Of a stretch of DNA of 64,000 bases, positions 55,388 through 64,000 are shown piece by piece. Position 1 is the first letter of the stretch. Each line of letters starts with the position of its first letter. The stretch spans positions 124,001-188,000 of the forward strand of contig NC_015496.1 of the NCBI RefSeq assembly GCF_000212355.1. Direction: 5' to 3'. The position numbers were made by a program, and so were the translations under genes. Source of the DNA: Dokdonia sp. 4H-3-7-5. GTDB lineage: Bacteria; Bacteroidota; Bacteroidia; Flavobacteriales; Flavobacteriaceae. Under the pieces are notes generated by a model, which was not told the DNA's origin, did not search any database, and saw nothing but the letters and a program-made list of their open reading frames with translations.

Positions 55388-57598
55388 ATGGAATTAACGA
55401 CAGAATTTATAGAGGCAGAGAATAAGGAGCTGACGAGACAGTATAAAAAACTGTTGCGCATAAGCTATCAAACCTTATCAGAGGATGATAAAAAAATGAT
55501 TCGTAAAGCATTTGATGTTGCTGTTGATGCTCACAAATCACAACGCCGAAAGTCTGGTGAGGCATACATTTTTCATCCAGTTGCAGTGGCACAAATTGTT
55601 GCAAGCGAGATAGGCCTTGATGCCACATCTATAGCCAGCGCATTATTACATGATGTAGTAGAAGATACTGAGTATACCCTATCTGACCTTGAACAAATGT
55701 TTGGCGAGACTGTCGCTCGTATTGTAAATGGACTAACTAAAATATCTAGTTTAAAAAAGGACAGAGATGTGTCTTTACAAGCAGAGAATTTTAGAAAAAT
55801 GCTACTTACTATTAATGACGACCCTAGAGTTATTATTATTAAAATAGCAGACCGCCTTCACAATATGCAGACCATGGATTCCATGCGTCCAGATAAGCAA
55901 TCAAAAATTGCAAGTGAGACTTTGTACATCTATGCACCACTCGCTCATAGAATGGGACTTTACAATATAAAAACTGAGCTTGAAGACTTAAGTCTAAAAT
56001 ATACAGAACCAGAAGTTTACAAAGACCTTTCTAGCAAAATTACAGAGAGTAAAGCACAACAAGATGATTACATTAAGGACTTTAAAAAAGTTATAGAAGA
56101 CTCTCTAGATGAAGAGGGACTTAATTATGAGATAAAAGGGCGGCCAAAATCAATATATAGTATAAGGCGTAAAATTCTTGCCCAGGGTGTCACTTTTGAA
56201 GAGGTGTATGACAAGTTTGCAATACGCATCATCTATAAGAGTGATAAGGCAAATGAAAAATTCTTAGCCTGGAAAATATATTCTATCGTTACAGATCACT
56301 TTAGACCTAACCCTACTCGTTTGCGAGACTGGATTTCTTCTCCTAAAACGACGGGTTATGAAGCATTGCACATTACCGTAATGGGCCTTAAAGGACGATG
56401 GGTAGAAGTACAAATTCGTTCTGAACGAATGAATGAAATAGCAGAGAAAGGATATGCAGCTCACTTTAAGTATAAACAAGGGAACGATGGAGATTCTACA
56501 CTAGACGACTGGATTAATAAACTTCAAGAAGCGCTAGAAAATCCTGATCAAAATGCAGTGGACTTTGTTGAAAACTTCAAACTCAATCTATACAACAAGG
56601 AAATCTTTGTATTTACACCTCAAGGTGAGCTTAAATCTCTACCTAAAGGCGCAACTCCGCTTGATTTTGCCTTTAGTGTACACACAGAAGTAGGGCTTCA
56701 CACTCGCGGATCAAGAGTAAATGGAAGGTTGGTGCCGTTAAGTCATGAACTCAAAAGTGGTGACCAAGTAGAAATCATCACATCAGAATCTGCTCACCCT
56801 ACAAATAACTGGCTTGATTATGCTACCACAGCAAGGGCGCGTGCTAAAATAAAATCATCCCTCAAAGATGAAAAGAAAGAACTTGCAGATGATGGTAAAG
56901 CTATCTTACATCGTAAACTTAAATCTCAAAAAATACCTCTTAACGAGAAAACTATTAATGAATTAGTTTCTTACTTCAAGCTAAACACTAGTCTAGATTT
57001 GTTTTATCGTATAGGTAATGGAACAATAGATAATAAAATGATTAAAGAGTTTGCTGCGCAGCGTAGCAACGCTTTAATGTCATTTATAAAAAGTAAAATA
57101 CGTAAGCCTAACAGTCCTCCAGATGTAAATAAAGATGAAATTACTAACAATTATGACTCATTAGTTTTTGGACCAGAAGATCAAAAACTTGATTACTCAT
57201 TTGCAAAGTGTTGTAGTCCTATTCCTGGTGATCCAGTTTTTGGATTTACAACAATAAAAGATGGCATTAAAGTCCATAAAAATAATTGCCCTAATGCAAT
57301 ATCTATGCGAAGCAACTATGCCTATAGAATTATAAAAGCAAAGTGGGTAGACTCGTCAGACACTGGTTATCAAACAGACATTATACTTACAGGTATTGAT
57401 AATTTAGGACTTGTAAATACCGTAACCGCAGAGATTTCAAAACACCAGCATGTAGAAATAAAGGGTATAAATTTCACTACGCAAGGAGGTGTTTTTAAAG
57501 GAAAAATAACGGTACTAGTGAGAAACAATGAATTGTTGAAAACCCTGATAGAAAATCTTAAAAAAATAGACGGTATCGACCAAGTGACTCGAGTATAA
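55388..57598 (+). CDS. Bifunctional (p)ppGpp synthetase/hydrolase
   Basis: 736 aa from ATG 55388 (MELTTEFIEAENKELTRQYK). Stringent-response enzyme (Rel/SpoT type). HD hydrolase domain (HPVAVAQIV, LLHDVVEDTEYTLSDLEQMF), synthetase domain (KGRPKSIYSIRRKI, FAIRIIYKSD, DWISSPKTTGYEALH), TGS domain (IFVFTPQGELKSLPKGATPL), the Cys pair in KCCSPIPGDPVFGF and a C-terminal ACT domain. First of three + genes with short gaps: fur-like after 29 bases, purA after 7. Confidence 0.95.
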   Translation: MELTTEFIEAENKELTRQYKKLLRISYQTLSEDDKKMIRKAFDVAVDAHKSQRRKSGEAYIFHPVAVAQIVASEIGLDATSIASALLHDVVEDTEYTLSDLEQMFGETVARIVNGLTKISSLKKDRDVSLQAENFRKMLLTINDDPRVIIIKIADRLHNMQTMDSMRPDKQSKIASETLYIYAPLAHRMGLYNIKTELEDLSLKYTEPEVYKDLSSKITESKAQQDDYIKDFKKVIEDSLDEEGLNYEIKGRPKSIYSIRRKILAQGVTFEEVYDKFAIRIIYKSDKANEKFLAWKIYSIVTDHFRPNPTRLRDWISSPKTTGYEALHITVMGLKGRWVEVQIRSERMNEIAEKGYAAHFKYKQGNDGDSTLDDWINKLQEALENPDQNAVDFVENFKLNLYNKEIFVFTPQGELKSLPKGATPLDFAFSVHTEVGLHTRGSRVNGRLVPLSHELKSGDQVEIITSESAHPTNNWLDYATTARARAKIKSSLKDEKKELADDGKAILHRKLKSQKIPLNEKTINELVSYFKLNTSLDLFYRIGNGTIDNKMIKEFAAQRSNALMSFIKSKIRKPNSPPDVNKDEITNNYDSLVFGPEDQKLDYSFAKCCSPIPGDPVFGFTTIKDGIKVHKNNCPNAISMRSNYAYRIIKAKWVDSSDTGYQTDIILTGIDNLGLVNTVTAEISKHQHVEIKGINFTTQGGVFKGKITVLVRNNELLKTLIENLKKIDGIDQVTRV

Positions 57599-57627
57599 AT
57601 CCGTAAATTCGTCCTTTACTAAAAACG

Positions 57628-58083
57628 ATGCCACTAAAAGCTACCATAAATAAGGATCAAGACGTTGTAAAAGGCGTTTTTACTGCCTATCTAGAAGAAA
57701 AAGGCCACCGCAAAACACCTGAACGTTTTGCCATCTTGCAGGAGATATATAGCAATGAAGAGCACTTTGATATAGAAGCTCTCTACATTAGCATGAAAAA
57801 TAAAAACTACAGGGTGAGCCGTGCGACACTATACAACACCATAGAGCTCTTACTAGAATGTGGGCTCGTGCGCAAACACCAGTTTGGCAATAATCAAGCT
57901 CAGTATGAAAAGTCATACTTTGATAAACAACATGATCACGTTATACTTACAGATACAGGAGAAGTTATAGAATTTTGCGATCCTCGTATACAGTCTATAA
58001 AGAAAACCATTGAAGAGGTTTTTGATATCACAATAGACAAGCATTCACTCTATTTTTACGGAAAGAAAAACACGACTAATTAA
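57628..58083 (+). CDS. Fur-family transcriptional regulator
   Basis: 151 aa. Winged helix with [20 protein letters not shown] and [20 protein letters not shown], and the metal motif [16 protein letters not shown]. Only two cysteines are present (LLLECGL and EFCDPR), so the usual C-terminal CxxC zinc sites of classical Fur are absent. Probably senses iron, zinc or another metal, or peroxide; the exact class is open. It is between spoT/rel and purA, which hints at growth-linked expression. Confidence 0.88.
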   Translation: MPLKATINKDQDVVKGVFTAYLEEKGHRKTPERFAILQEIYSNEEHFDIEALYISMKNKNYRVSRATLYNTIELLLECGLVRKHQFGNNQAQYEKSYFDKQHDHVILTDTGEVIEFCDPRIQSIKKTIEEVFDITIDKHSLYFYGKKNTTN

Positions 58084-58090
58084 CATAACA

Positions 58091-59365
58091 ATGGCTGTAG
58101 ACTTACTACTGGGCCTCCAATGGGGCGACGAAGGAAAAGGAAAAATTGTAGACGTTCTTACGAAGGACTACGATATTATTGCACGTTTTCAAGGAGGACC
58201 TAATGCAGGTCATACTCTTGAATTTGACGGTATAAAGCACGTATTACATACGATTCCTTCTGGAATTTTTCATGACAATGCTATGAATGTCATAGGTAAT
58301 GGCGTTGTGATAGATCCTGTGATTTTTAAGAAAGAACTTCAAAATCTTGATAAGTTTGAAGGACTAGATTATAAAGCAAAAATGGTGATCTCACGTAAAG
58401 CACACCTTATACTTCCTACACACCGCTTACTAGATGCAGCTTCTGAAGCTTCAAAAGGAAAGGCAAAAATAGGTTCTACTCTTAAAGGAATAGGTCCTAC
58501 TTATATGGATAAAACAGGCCGTAACGGTATACGTGTAGGAGACCTAGAACTTGCAGACTGGAAAGAGCGCTATGCTACATTGAGAGATAAGCATATCTCA
58601 ATGATTGATTTTTATGATGCAAAGATTGATTACGATCTAGACGAACTAGAAACAGAATTCTTTGCTGCTATAAAAACACTTAAGACGCTCAAGTTTATAG
58701 ACTCAGAAGAGTATTTATACCAAGCACAAAAATCTGGAAAGTCTATACTTGCAGAGGGTGCTCAAGGGTCACTACTTGATATTGACTTTGGTACTTATCC
58801 TTATGTGACTTCTTCAAACACGACAGCAGCAGGAGCTTGTACAGGTCTTGGTGTTGCTCCTAATCAAATAGGCGAAGTATTTGGAATCTTCAAAGCATAT
58901 ACAACTCGTGTAGGTTCTGGACCATTCCCTACAGAGCTTTTTGACGAAGATGGTGAGACTATGGGACGCGTAGGTAATGAATTTGGCGCTACTACTGGCC
59001 GTGCACGTCGTTGTGGATGGTTAGATCTTGTAGCTCTTAAATATGCCGTACGTGTAAACGGAGTCACTCAACTTATGATGATGAAAGGTGATGTACTTTC
59101 TGGTTTTAAAACCTTGAAAGTATGTACTGCATATAAATATAAAGGAGAGACTATCGAGCACCTTCCTTATAATATTGAGCCAGAAAACGTTGAAGTAGTT
59201 TATAAAGAAATGGCTGGATGGTCTGAAGATCTAACAGGTATGACTACTGCAGATCAACTTCCTAAGGCCCTTAATGACTATATAGATTATCTTGAGAAAG
59301 AACTTGAAACTCCTATTAAGATTGTATCTGTAGGACCAGATCGTACACAAACGATACTTAGATAA
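58091..59365 (+). CDS. purA: Adenylosuccinate synthetase
   Basis: 424 aa. First committed step from IMP to AMP, using GTP and aspartate. N-terminal LLLGLQWGDEGKGKIVDVL with the GTP-binding loop, GGPNAGHTLEFDG, the switch GPTYMDKTGRNGIRV, GAQGSLLDIDFGTYPYVTSS and the C-terminal DQLPKALNDYIDYLE. Followed by a terminator. Confidence 0.97.
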   Translation: MAVDLLLGLQWGDEGKGKIVDVLTKDYDIIARFQGGPNAGHTLEFDGIKHVLHTIPSGIFHDNAMNVIGNGVVIDPVIFKKELQNLDKFEGLDYKAKMVISRKAHLILPTHRLLDAASEASKGKAKIGSTLKGIGPTYMDKTGRNGIRVGDLELADWKERYATLRDKHISMIDFYDAKIDYDLDELETEFFAAIKTLKTLKFIDSEEYLYQAQKSGKSILAEGAQGSLLDIDFGTYPYVTSSNTTAAGACTGLGVAPNQIGEVFGIFKAYTTRVGSGPFPTELFDEDGETMGRVGNEFGATTGRARRCGWLDLVALKYAVRVNGVTQLMMMKGDVLSGFKTLKVCTAYKYKGETIEHLPYNIEPENVEVVYKEMAGWSEDLTGMTTADQLPKALNDYIDYLEKELETPIKIVSVGPDRTQTILR

Positions 59366-59389
59366 GCGTATTGAAATTTAAATTATAAG

Positions 59390-59420
59390 AAAGCCTTCAG
59401 ATATCAATCTGGAGGCTTTT
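59390..59420 (+). terminator. Terminator after purA
   Basis: AAAGCCTTCAGAT / ATCTGGAGGCTTT stem with one G-U type mismatch, a 4-base loop and a T5 run. Confidence 0.88.
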
Positions 59421-59530
59421 TATATACACTTATTTTAAGCAAACGGCGTTAAAAGAATACCCAACGTAGAGACAAGGCAGTATTAACTGCTTTTTGATAA
59501 ACTGTTATCGATTTCGGGAGGCAATTTGAT

Positions 59531-59538
59531 TATTTTTG
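59531..59538 (+). promoter_or_regulatory. -7 box of the OstA-like gene
   Basis: TATTTTTG matches TAnnTTTG and ends only six bases before ATG 59545, so the transcript may be leaderless or nearly so. A match by chance is also possible. Confidence 0.4.
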
Positions 59539-59544
59539 ACACTG

Positions 59545-61371
59545 ATGAAAAATTACTTTTACATTTTACTTACTGGGATGTTTTTATGTTCTGCTTTCGC
59601 GAAAGCACAACAAAACCAACCTAAAGAAATCCTCATAGAATCTGACATTGAACGCATCAATGAAGAAGAATTTCCTGGCGCAATTATTTTTCAGAAATCA
59701 AATAAGCAAGTATACATACAACACGAAGGCGCCGAAATGTGGTGCGATCTTGCGTTCTATTACAAAGATGAGAACTTTGTAAAAGCATACAGAAACGTAC
59801 GCTTAAAACAAGGTGACTCTATATCGATGCGCGGTAGATATATAGAATATAATGGTGATACGAAGTTTGCTTATGCCGCAGGTGATGTCTTCTTAAAAAA
59901 AGATACTACGACAGTGACTACAGACACCATGTACTTTAACCGCATAAGCCAGCAAGCATATTATCGCACGGGAGGAGTTGTCACTTCACCCAATAGCAAA
60001 ATAACGAGTCGCGTAGGTCGCTACTATATCGAGCAGGATAAAATTTCTTTCATCAATGATGTTGTAGTTACAAATACAGAGTATGTAATTAATAGTGAGC
60101 AACTAGATTTTTACAGCGTCCCAGAACATGCTTACTTATATGGACCTACTACAATCACGAGCTCGACATCTAAGGTATACTGCGAACGTGGTTTTTATGA
60201 CACCGCAAATGACTATGGTTATTTTGTAAAAAACTCGAGAATAGATTACGACAATAGGCAGGTATATGGAGATAGCCTCTATTTTGACCGTGCTAGAAAT
60301 TTTGCAAGTGCCACAAACAACATCAAAGTACTTGATACCCTAAATAGAAGTCTTATAAAAGGACACTATGCAGAGGTGTACAGAGCAAAGGATTCCGTTT
60401 TAATCACACAACGAGCCGTTGCTATCACAGTAGAAGACAATGACTCTGTTTATGTGCATGGAGATAGACTCCTACTTACAGGAAAGCCAGAGAACCGAAT
60501 TATCCGAGCTTTTAAGAACGTAAAACTTTATAAGAGTAACATGAGTGGAAAGAGCGACTCCCTACACAGTAACCAGCGCACAGGACTCACCCAAATGATA
60601 GGAAAGCCTATATTATGGAGTGAGAAGAGCCAAATCACTGGAGATAGCATTCACCTTCTCAATAATCTAGAAACTGAAAAAGTAGACTCGCTTAAGGTTT
60701 TTGATAATGCGTTTATCGCTCAGAAAGACACAATCTCTGGATTTAACCAAGTCAAAGGACAAAAACTGTATGGCTTTTTTGATGATGAGAATCAGCTCAA
60801 GCAAGTAGACATTATAAACAACGCAGAGACCATAATGTATATGCGTGAAGAAAACGGTGACCTCACCGGTATAGATAGAGGAACCTCTGCTCGTATAGAA
60901 ATTACATTTTTTGAAAATACGATAGACGAGATTAATAAACTTAAAAGTCCTGGAGGAACCATTTTTCCTGAGTCACAATTTAAGAATGAACCACAAACCT
61001 TTGAAGGATTTAACTGGAGAGGTGATGAAGAGCTACTAAGTAAGGAAGATATTTTTAGAGGAGAATCGCCTTTTGTACTTACTAAAATTCAAGGTATTCC
61101 TCTTCCTGAAATAGATGAAGGTTTCTTTTCAACTAGTGATGACTCTACAATTAAACCTCTATCTACAAGCTCAGACATTAAAGAAGGTACTCTAGAAAAT
61201 AGAGAAGAAAATAAGCCAAAATACGGCCAAGAAAATCTAGATGAAAAGAGTAAAATTGAAAAAGACGCACTAATTGAGCGCAACCAAAATACCTCTACAC
61301 AACGGGCGCAGAGTCCAACCCTAAAAACCACACCAAGATTATTAAAACCCGTTAAAAAAGACGGCAATTAA
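59545..61371 (+). CDS. OstA/LptA-like periplasmic LPS-transport protein
   Basis: 608 aa from ATG 59545. Signal peptide (MKNYFYILLTGMFLCSAFAK), then a long OstA-like beta-jellyroll array (VRLKQGDSISMRGRYIEYNG, FAYAAGDVFLKKDTTTVTTD, KITSRVGRYYIEQDKISFIN) as in LptA/LptD N-terminal domains that bridge LPS through the periplasm. The last 100 residues are charged and low in complexity. The AFAKA at 17-21, at the signal cleavage site, comes from the dispersed palindrome. The in-frame TTG at 59536 overlaps the promoter box. Confidence 0.87.
   Translation: MKNYFYILLTGMFLCSAFAKAQQNQPKEILIESDIERINEEEFPGAIIFQKSNKQVYIQHEGAEMWCDLAFYYKDENFVKAYRNVRLKQGDSISMRGRYIEYNGDTKFAYAAGDVFLKKDTTTVTTDTMYFNRISQQAYYRTGGVVTSPNSKITSRVGRYYIEQDKISFINDVVVTNTEYVINSEQLDFYSVPEHAYLYGPTTITSSTSKVYCERGFYDTANDYGYFVKNSRIDYDNRQVYGDSLYFDRARNFASATNNIKVLDTLNRSLIKGHYAEVYRAKDSVLITQRAVAITVEDNDSVYVHGDRLLLTGKPENRIIRAFKNVKLYKSNMSGKSDSLHSNQRTGLTQMIGKPILWSEKSQITGDSIHLLNNLETEKVDSLKVFDNAFIAQKDTISGFNQVKGQKLYGFFDDENQLKQVDIINNAETIMYMREENGDLTGIDRGTSARIEITFFENTIDEINKLKSPGGTIFPESQFKNEPQTFEGFNWRGDEELLSKEDIFRGESPFVLTKIQGIPLPEIDEGFFSTSDDSTIKPLSTSSDIKEGTLENREENKPKYGQENLDEKSKIEKDALIERNQNTSTQRAQSPTLKTTPRLLKPVKKDGN
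59593..59606. repeat. Dispersed palindrome inside the OstA-like gene
   Basis: Encodes AFAKA followed by QQ at the signal-peptide cleavage site, just as in csgF. Confidence 0.95.
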
Positions 61372-61581
61372 CATGCAATTTTTGAAGTGAAATCCTCTGA
61401 GGGAAAATCAAATAGAATATGATATTCTTACAAAAAGAGCTAAATATCAGGTTTTTATACATCTAAAAGAACCAATATAGTACAGAATATTGCGTTTTGA
61501 CCCAATTTATAAGTCAGTTGGCGAAAAAATTTTTATACGCCTTTTTACCCTCCTATCTTTATAGTCCCAAATCATTAGACT

Positions 61582-62274
61582 ATGAGAAAATTTTTACTTT
61601 TACTCGTATTTATAGCAATAACTAACCTAACAGCACAGAACTCTCAGATGTTCTTTTCTGAGGCACTAGATGCTCACCTTCCTTCATATTTATTACAAGC
61701 AGAAGAAGCTATTAGGAATCTTGAACAAGACAAAGTCAAAGTGCTTTTTGATGATCTTGTAGAGGATAAACTTGTGGGATCCTTAATGAATAATTTTAAG
61801 GTTAAAACAACCTCAAAGAAAAGTAAATCATTAGCAGATTATAACAAACCTGTAATGCTACTCACCTACTCTAGCTGGAGAATAAGTAGCAAAGGAGAAC
61901 AAGCAGCTCTTAACGAGCTAGCAAATCATTATGGTGATGACGTAGCGATTGTCCTTTTATTTTGGGGAGATGTTAAGCAAGTAAAAAAATTAAGTAAAGA
62001 CTACGATCGCAATATAGATATACTTTATGTTGATGATTCTGATAATAATTACTCTTTAGTTATCAAGAATCTCAAACACTCTTTAGGACTTCCTCTTGCT
62101 TATACCATTACTTCTGATAAGGAAATTATAGATATAAAAAGACGTCTATCTAACAAGCTGTCTCAAGATGAGGCATTATCTACTACAAATAATTTTAAAC
62201 TATACAAAGGGATGCTCACAGAGCTACTGTATAATCAGCAACTGTTAAGTGATGACCCTATAGTTATCAATTAA
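61582..62274 (+). CDS. Exported thioredoxin-like protein without CxxC
   Basis: 230 aa, signal peptide MRKFLLLLVFIAITNLTAQ. Residues about 80-200 show a thioredoxin-like order: PVMLLTYSSWRISSKGEQAA where CxxC would be (SSWRIS), DDVAIVLLFWGDVKQVKKL, and a cis-proline-like GLPLAYTITSDKEIID. No cysteines are present at the active site, so it is not a disulfide oxidoreductase. The N-terminal 60 residues are helical. Function unknown; alone between OstA-like and TauE-like genes. Confidence 0.6.
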   Translation: MRKFLLLLVFIAITNLTAQNSQMFFSEALDAHLPSYLLQAEEAIRNLEQDKVKVLFDDLVEDKLVGSLMNNFKVKTTSKKSKSLADYNKPVMLLTYSSWRISSKGEQAALNELANHYGDDVAIVLLFWGDVKQVKKLSKDYDRNIDILYVDDSDNNYSLVIKNLKHSLGLPLAYTITSDKEIIDIKRRLSNKLSQDEALSTTNNFKLYKGMLTELLYNQQLLSDDPIVIN

Positions 62275-62277
62275 TAG

Positions 62278-62646
62278 TTATTTACCCCACAGCATTTTAA
62301 TAGAAAGGACGAGAAGCACCGCTCCAAAGATTCTTTTAAGCGTTTTTTGATCAAGATTTACAGCTAGTTTTGATCCTAGAAACCCGCCTACCACAAAAAA
62401 CACAGCGATAACCGCAGCATATTTCCAGTTTACATAGCCTTCGTTATAGTAATTATAAGCAGCAAGAAATGTTACTGGAACTGCAAGCACAGCAAGACTT
62501 GTACCTTGAGCTTCATGTTGATTAAAGTGCAGTAACATAATCATAAGAGGTATCATAATAACACCTCCACCTACTCCCATAATACCACTCAAGACTCCGG
62601 CAATAAGACCTATGGCTATAAGCGCTATAATAACTGATGCATTCAT
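62278..62646 (-). CDS. Half-size TauE/SafE-family membrane protein
   Basis: 122 aa, four membrane helices, one copy of the TauE/SafE repeat (GVLSGIMGVGGGVIMIPLMI, VGGFLGSKLAV). Full-length anion exporters of this family have two such halves (about 250 aa), so this should act as a dimer. Small forms are common in Bacteroidetes. Converges on the gene at 61582, with three bases between. Confidence 0.87.
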   Translation of the reverse strand: MNASVIIALIAIGLIAGVLSGIMGVGGGVIMIPLMIMLLHFNQHEAQGTSLAVLAVPVTFLAAYNYYNEGYVNWKYAAVIAVFFVVGGFLGSKLAVNLDQKTLKRIFGAVLLVLSIKMLWGK

Positions 62647-62700
62647 TACATTAAATTTTGATTCAATAAAAATACCATATTAGCGAGTCTTATAAATAAA

Positions 62701-62736
62701 AATAGGCTTCTCATTTTACAAAATGAGAAGCCTATT
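62701..62736. terminator. 17-bp perfect stem, terminator
   Basis: AATAGGCTTCTCATTTT / AAAATGAGAAGCCTATT with a 2-base loop, just beyond the stop of the transglycosylase gene on the minus strand; also upstream of the TauE-like gene. Confidence 0.8.
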
Positions 62737-62759
62737 AAATAATTAACTAGTTATCTGTA

Positions 62760-63725
62760 TTATCTACCTAGCGTGTATGTACCTTTTTCTGGTATCTCTA
62801 TATAATATTTCTTTCTTGAACTATTATTGAGTTTAGTCTCACGCAACCAAGGATTGTGAAGTTTAAGAAGCTTATAGTTAATGTCAAAGCGCTCTGCAAA
62901 TTTTACGAAATCTGTCACTGCTGTATCGACCTCCACTTTATAAGTAGGCACCTCTGCATATAAATCCTCTGCTCTAAAGTTGAAACCATACTTCTTTGGA
63001 TTGCTTAAAATCTCCTTAAGTGCAATAATTCTAAATACGTAACGCCCCGTTTCTTCTCCTAAAAGCAAATCGTAGTAATCTTGTACATTTTGTTCTTCAA
63101 AACGACGAGAAACACCGTAATTACCAGCATTATAAGCTGCTGCTGCAGCCGTCCAATTGCCAAACTTCTCCTTAGACTGCTTTAAATATTTACAAGCAGC
63201 ACGTGTAGACTTCTCCACATGATATCTTTCATCCACATTATCATTTACCTCTAGACCGTATTCTCTTCCAGTTTCTTTGAGAATTTGCCAGAAACCAGTG
63301 GCTCTAGCAGGAGAAACTGCTTGTGTTAGTCCGCTTTCAATTACTGCTAGATATTTAAGATCATCTGGCACACCTTCCTCTGCTAGAATCTTTTCTATCG
63401 TTGGAAAATACTTATTTGCTCTTTTAAAAATGAGCAGCGCGTTAGACTGCCAGTAAGTATTAACCAAAAGCTCACGATCCATACGTTCTCTAATGTCAGG
63501 ATTTTCTACAGGAACTGCCTCTCCTGCAAAGTTTAATCCATCTGGCATTGGGATCGCATACACGTTATAGTCATTAAGTAACTTCTTTGATGTCATTTTT
63601 TCATTCTGCACCTCTCCTTTTTCTTCTACCACTTCTTCTTGTGGTGCTTGTGCAGAGTTTATAACTAGGCCTGCAATAGCTACTACTGCAATACCTGCAA
63701 CAACTTTCTTTATCATTATCATCAT
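62760..63725 (-). CDS. Lytic transglycosylase (MltD-like) with C-terminal LysM-like segment
   Basis: 321 aa. N-terminal membrane segment/signal (KKVVAGIAVVAIAGLVIN), then the SLT domain with the catalytic Glu in LKYLAVIESGLTQAVSPARA, GFWQILKETGREYGL, and AAAAYNAGNYGVSRRF. The C-terminal part (TDFVKFAERFDINYKLLKLH) resembles a LysM domain for peptidoglycan binding. Cleaves glycan strands in the periplasm. The hydrolase gene upstream ends 5 bases before it. Confidence 0.9.
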   Translation of the reverse strand: MMIMIKKVVAGIAVVAIAGLVINSAQAPQEEVVEEKGEVQNEKMTSKKLLNDYNVYAIPMPDGLNFAGEAVPVENPDIRERMDRELLVNTYWQSNALLIFKRANKYFPTIEKILAEEGVPDDLKYLAVIESGLTQAVSPARATGFWQILKETGREYGLEVNDNVDERYHVEKSTRAACKYLKQSKEKFGNWTAAAAAYNAGNYGVSRRFEEQNVQDYYDLLLGEETGRYVFRIIALKEILSNPKKYGFNFRAEDLYAEVPTYKVEVDTAVTDFVKFAERFDINYKLLKLHNPWLRETKLNNSSRKKYYIEIPEKGTYTLGR

Positions 63726-63730
63726 CTTTT

Positions 63731-64000
63731 CTATTTTAAATCAATGTAATCATTTTCAATCAGTTCGATTAAGTTTTTATTAAACCATTTTGCTCGAGTT
63801 ATCACCATAATGTGAGTCCCTCCTTCTATATTAATACAGTTATCTATATACTTCACTGGGAAGACCTTATCTGCACTTCCGTGTATGTGAATAATTCCTG
63901 GCGGCGCAATTTCTTGATCCCAACAGACCATTTCTTTTACTGCCCAACTCAAGTATCTTCTATCATTCATAGATAGGTACTTTTTATATAGTGCCACTCT
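63731..64000 (-). CDS. Alpha/beta hydrolase, C-terminal part
   Basis: Partial: the start lies beyond 64000 and 90 codons are visible. PPGIIHIHGSADKVFPVKYI carries the acid residue of the triad (Asp in GSADKVFP) and GGTHIMVITRAKWF the catalytic His. The nucleophile is outside the window. Substrate unknown. Probably in one operon with the transglycosylase. Confidence 0.8.
   Translation of the reverse strand, partial: RVALYKKYLSMNDRRYLSWAVKEMVCWDQEIAPPGIIHIHGSADKVFPVKYIDNCINIEGGTHIMVITRAKWFNKNLIELIENDYIDLK

Noticed and set aside
8006-59606. Dispersed palindrome as a ParB site (parS)
   Set aside because: The number and spread (about 15 in 64 kb) are far too high for parS, and the centre is CGCG rather than CACGTG-like.

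Overview
The window is from a marine member of the Flavobacteriaceae. The closest fit is a Dokdonia/Krokinobacter-like bacterium, but the genus is an inference from remembered gene content, not from a search. Support for the phylum: AT-rich DNA, -7 boxes of the TAnnTTTG type, SprB-type adhesin repeats, DUF2851, a fused IcmF mutase, type III glutamine synthetase and many small lipoproteins. A 14-20 bp palindrome (GCTTTCGCGAAAGC, best copy TACGCTTTCGCGAAAGCGTA) is scattered through the chromosome about 15 times in 64 kb, both between and inside genes.

Layout. 1-7624 (-): the first 2541 codons of a giant adhesin (signal peptide, about 10 SprB-like repeats, about 9 cadherin-like repeats of which 7.6 are near-identical 282-bp copies, then 124-aa DUF11-like repeats running off the edge). 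8133-15012: housekeeping genes (prfC, DUF2851, a CBS-domain PLP synthase, ald, DUF4258). 15243-26100: an accessory block that reads as an integron-like gene-cassette array. Each cassette gene is on + and is bracketed by its own matched inverted repeat (for example GTTACCCACA...TGTGGGTAA), with imperfect attC-like hairpins between cassettes and no integrase in view. Three related group II introns (one with an intact reverse transcriptase frame, one frameshifted, one truncated) sit antisense inside three of these attC-like sites, in the position used by group IIC-attC introns. 26878-28499: small lipoproteins and a seven-bladed Reg_prop lipoprotein.

28569-40000 returns to core genes: icmF, purU, a DUF4197 lipoprotein, a metal-receptor-like protein, pyrF, prfA, two paralogous membrane proteins and purM. 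40311-43646 is an exported MACPF/perforin-like protein with a long ankyrin-like tail. 43760-50158 (-) is a complete curli-like functional amyloid operon: large curlin, small curlin, CsgE with an extra N-terminal domain, CsgF, CsgG with a C-terminal beta-barrel, and a beta-propeller lipoprotein. A strong terminator-like palindrome lies between the large curlin gene and the rest. 50567-54065 holds two divergent, non-homologous-class glutamine synthetases (type III and type II).

54224-64000: Ca/Na antiporter; spoT/rel, fur and purA in one run; an OstA-like protein; a thioredoxin-like exported protein; a half-size TauE/SafE; an MltD-like lytic transglycosylase; and the C-terminus of an alpha/beta hydrolase. 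No rRNA, tRNA or CRISPR array was seen. The most interesting items are the cassette array with its introns, the palindrome that inside genes is always read as Ala-Phe-Ala-Lys-Ala, the MACPF-ankyrin protein and the fused curli assembly proteins.
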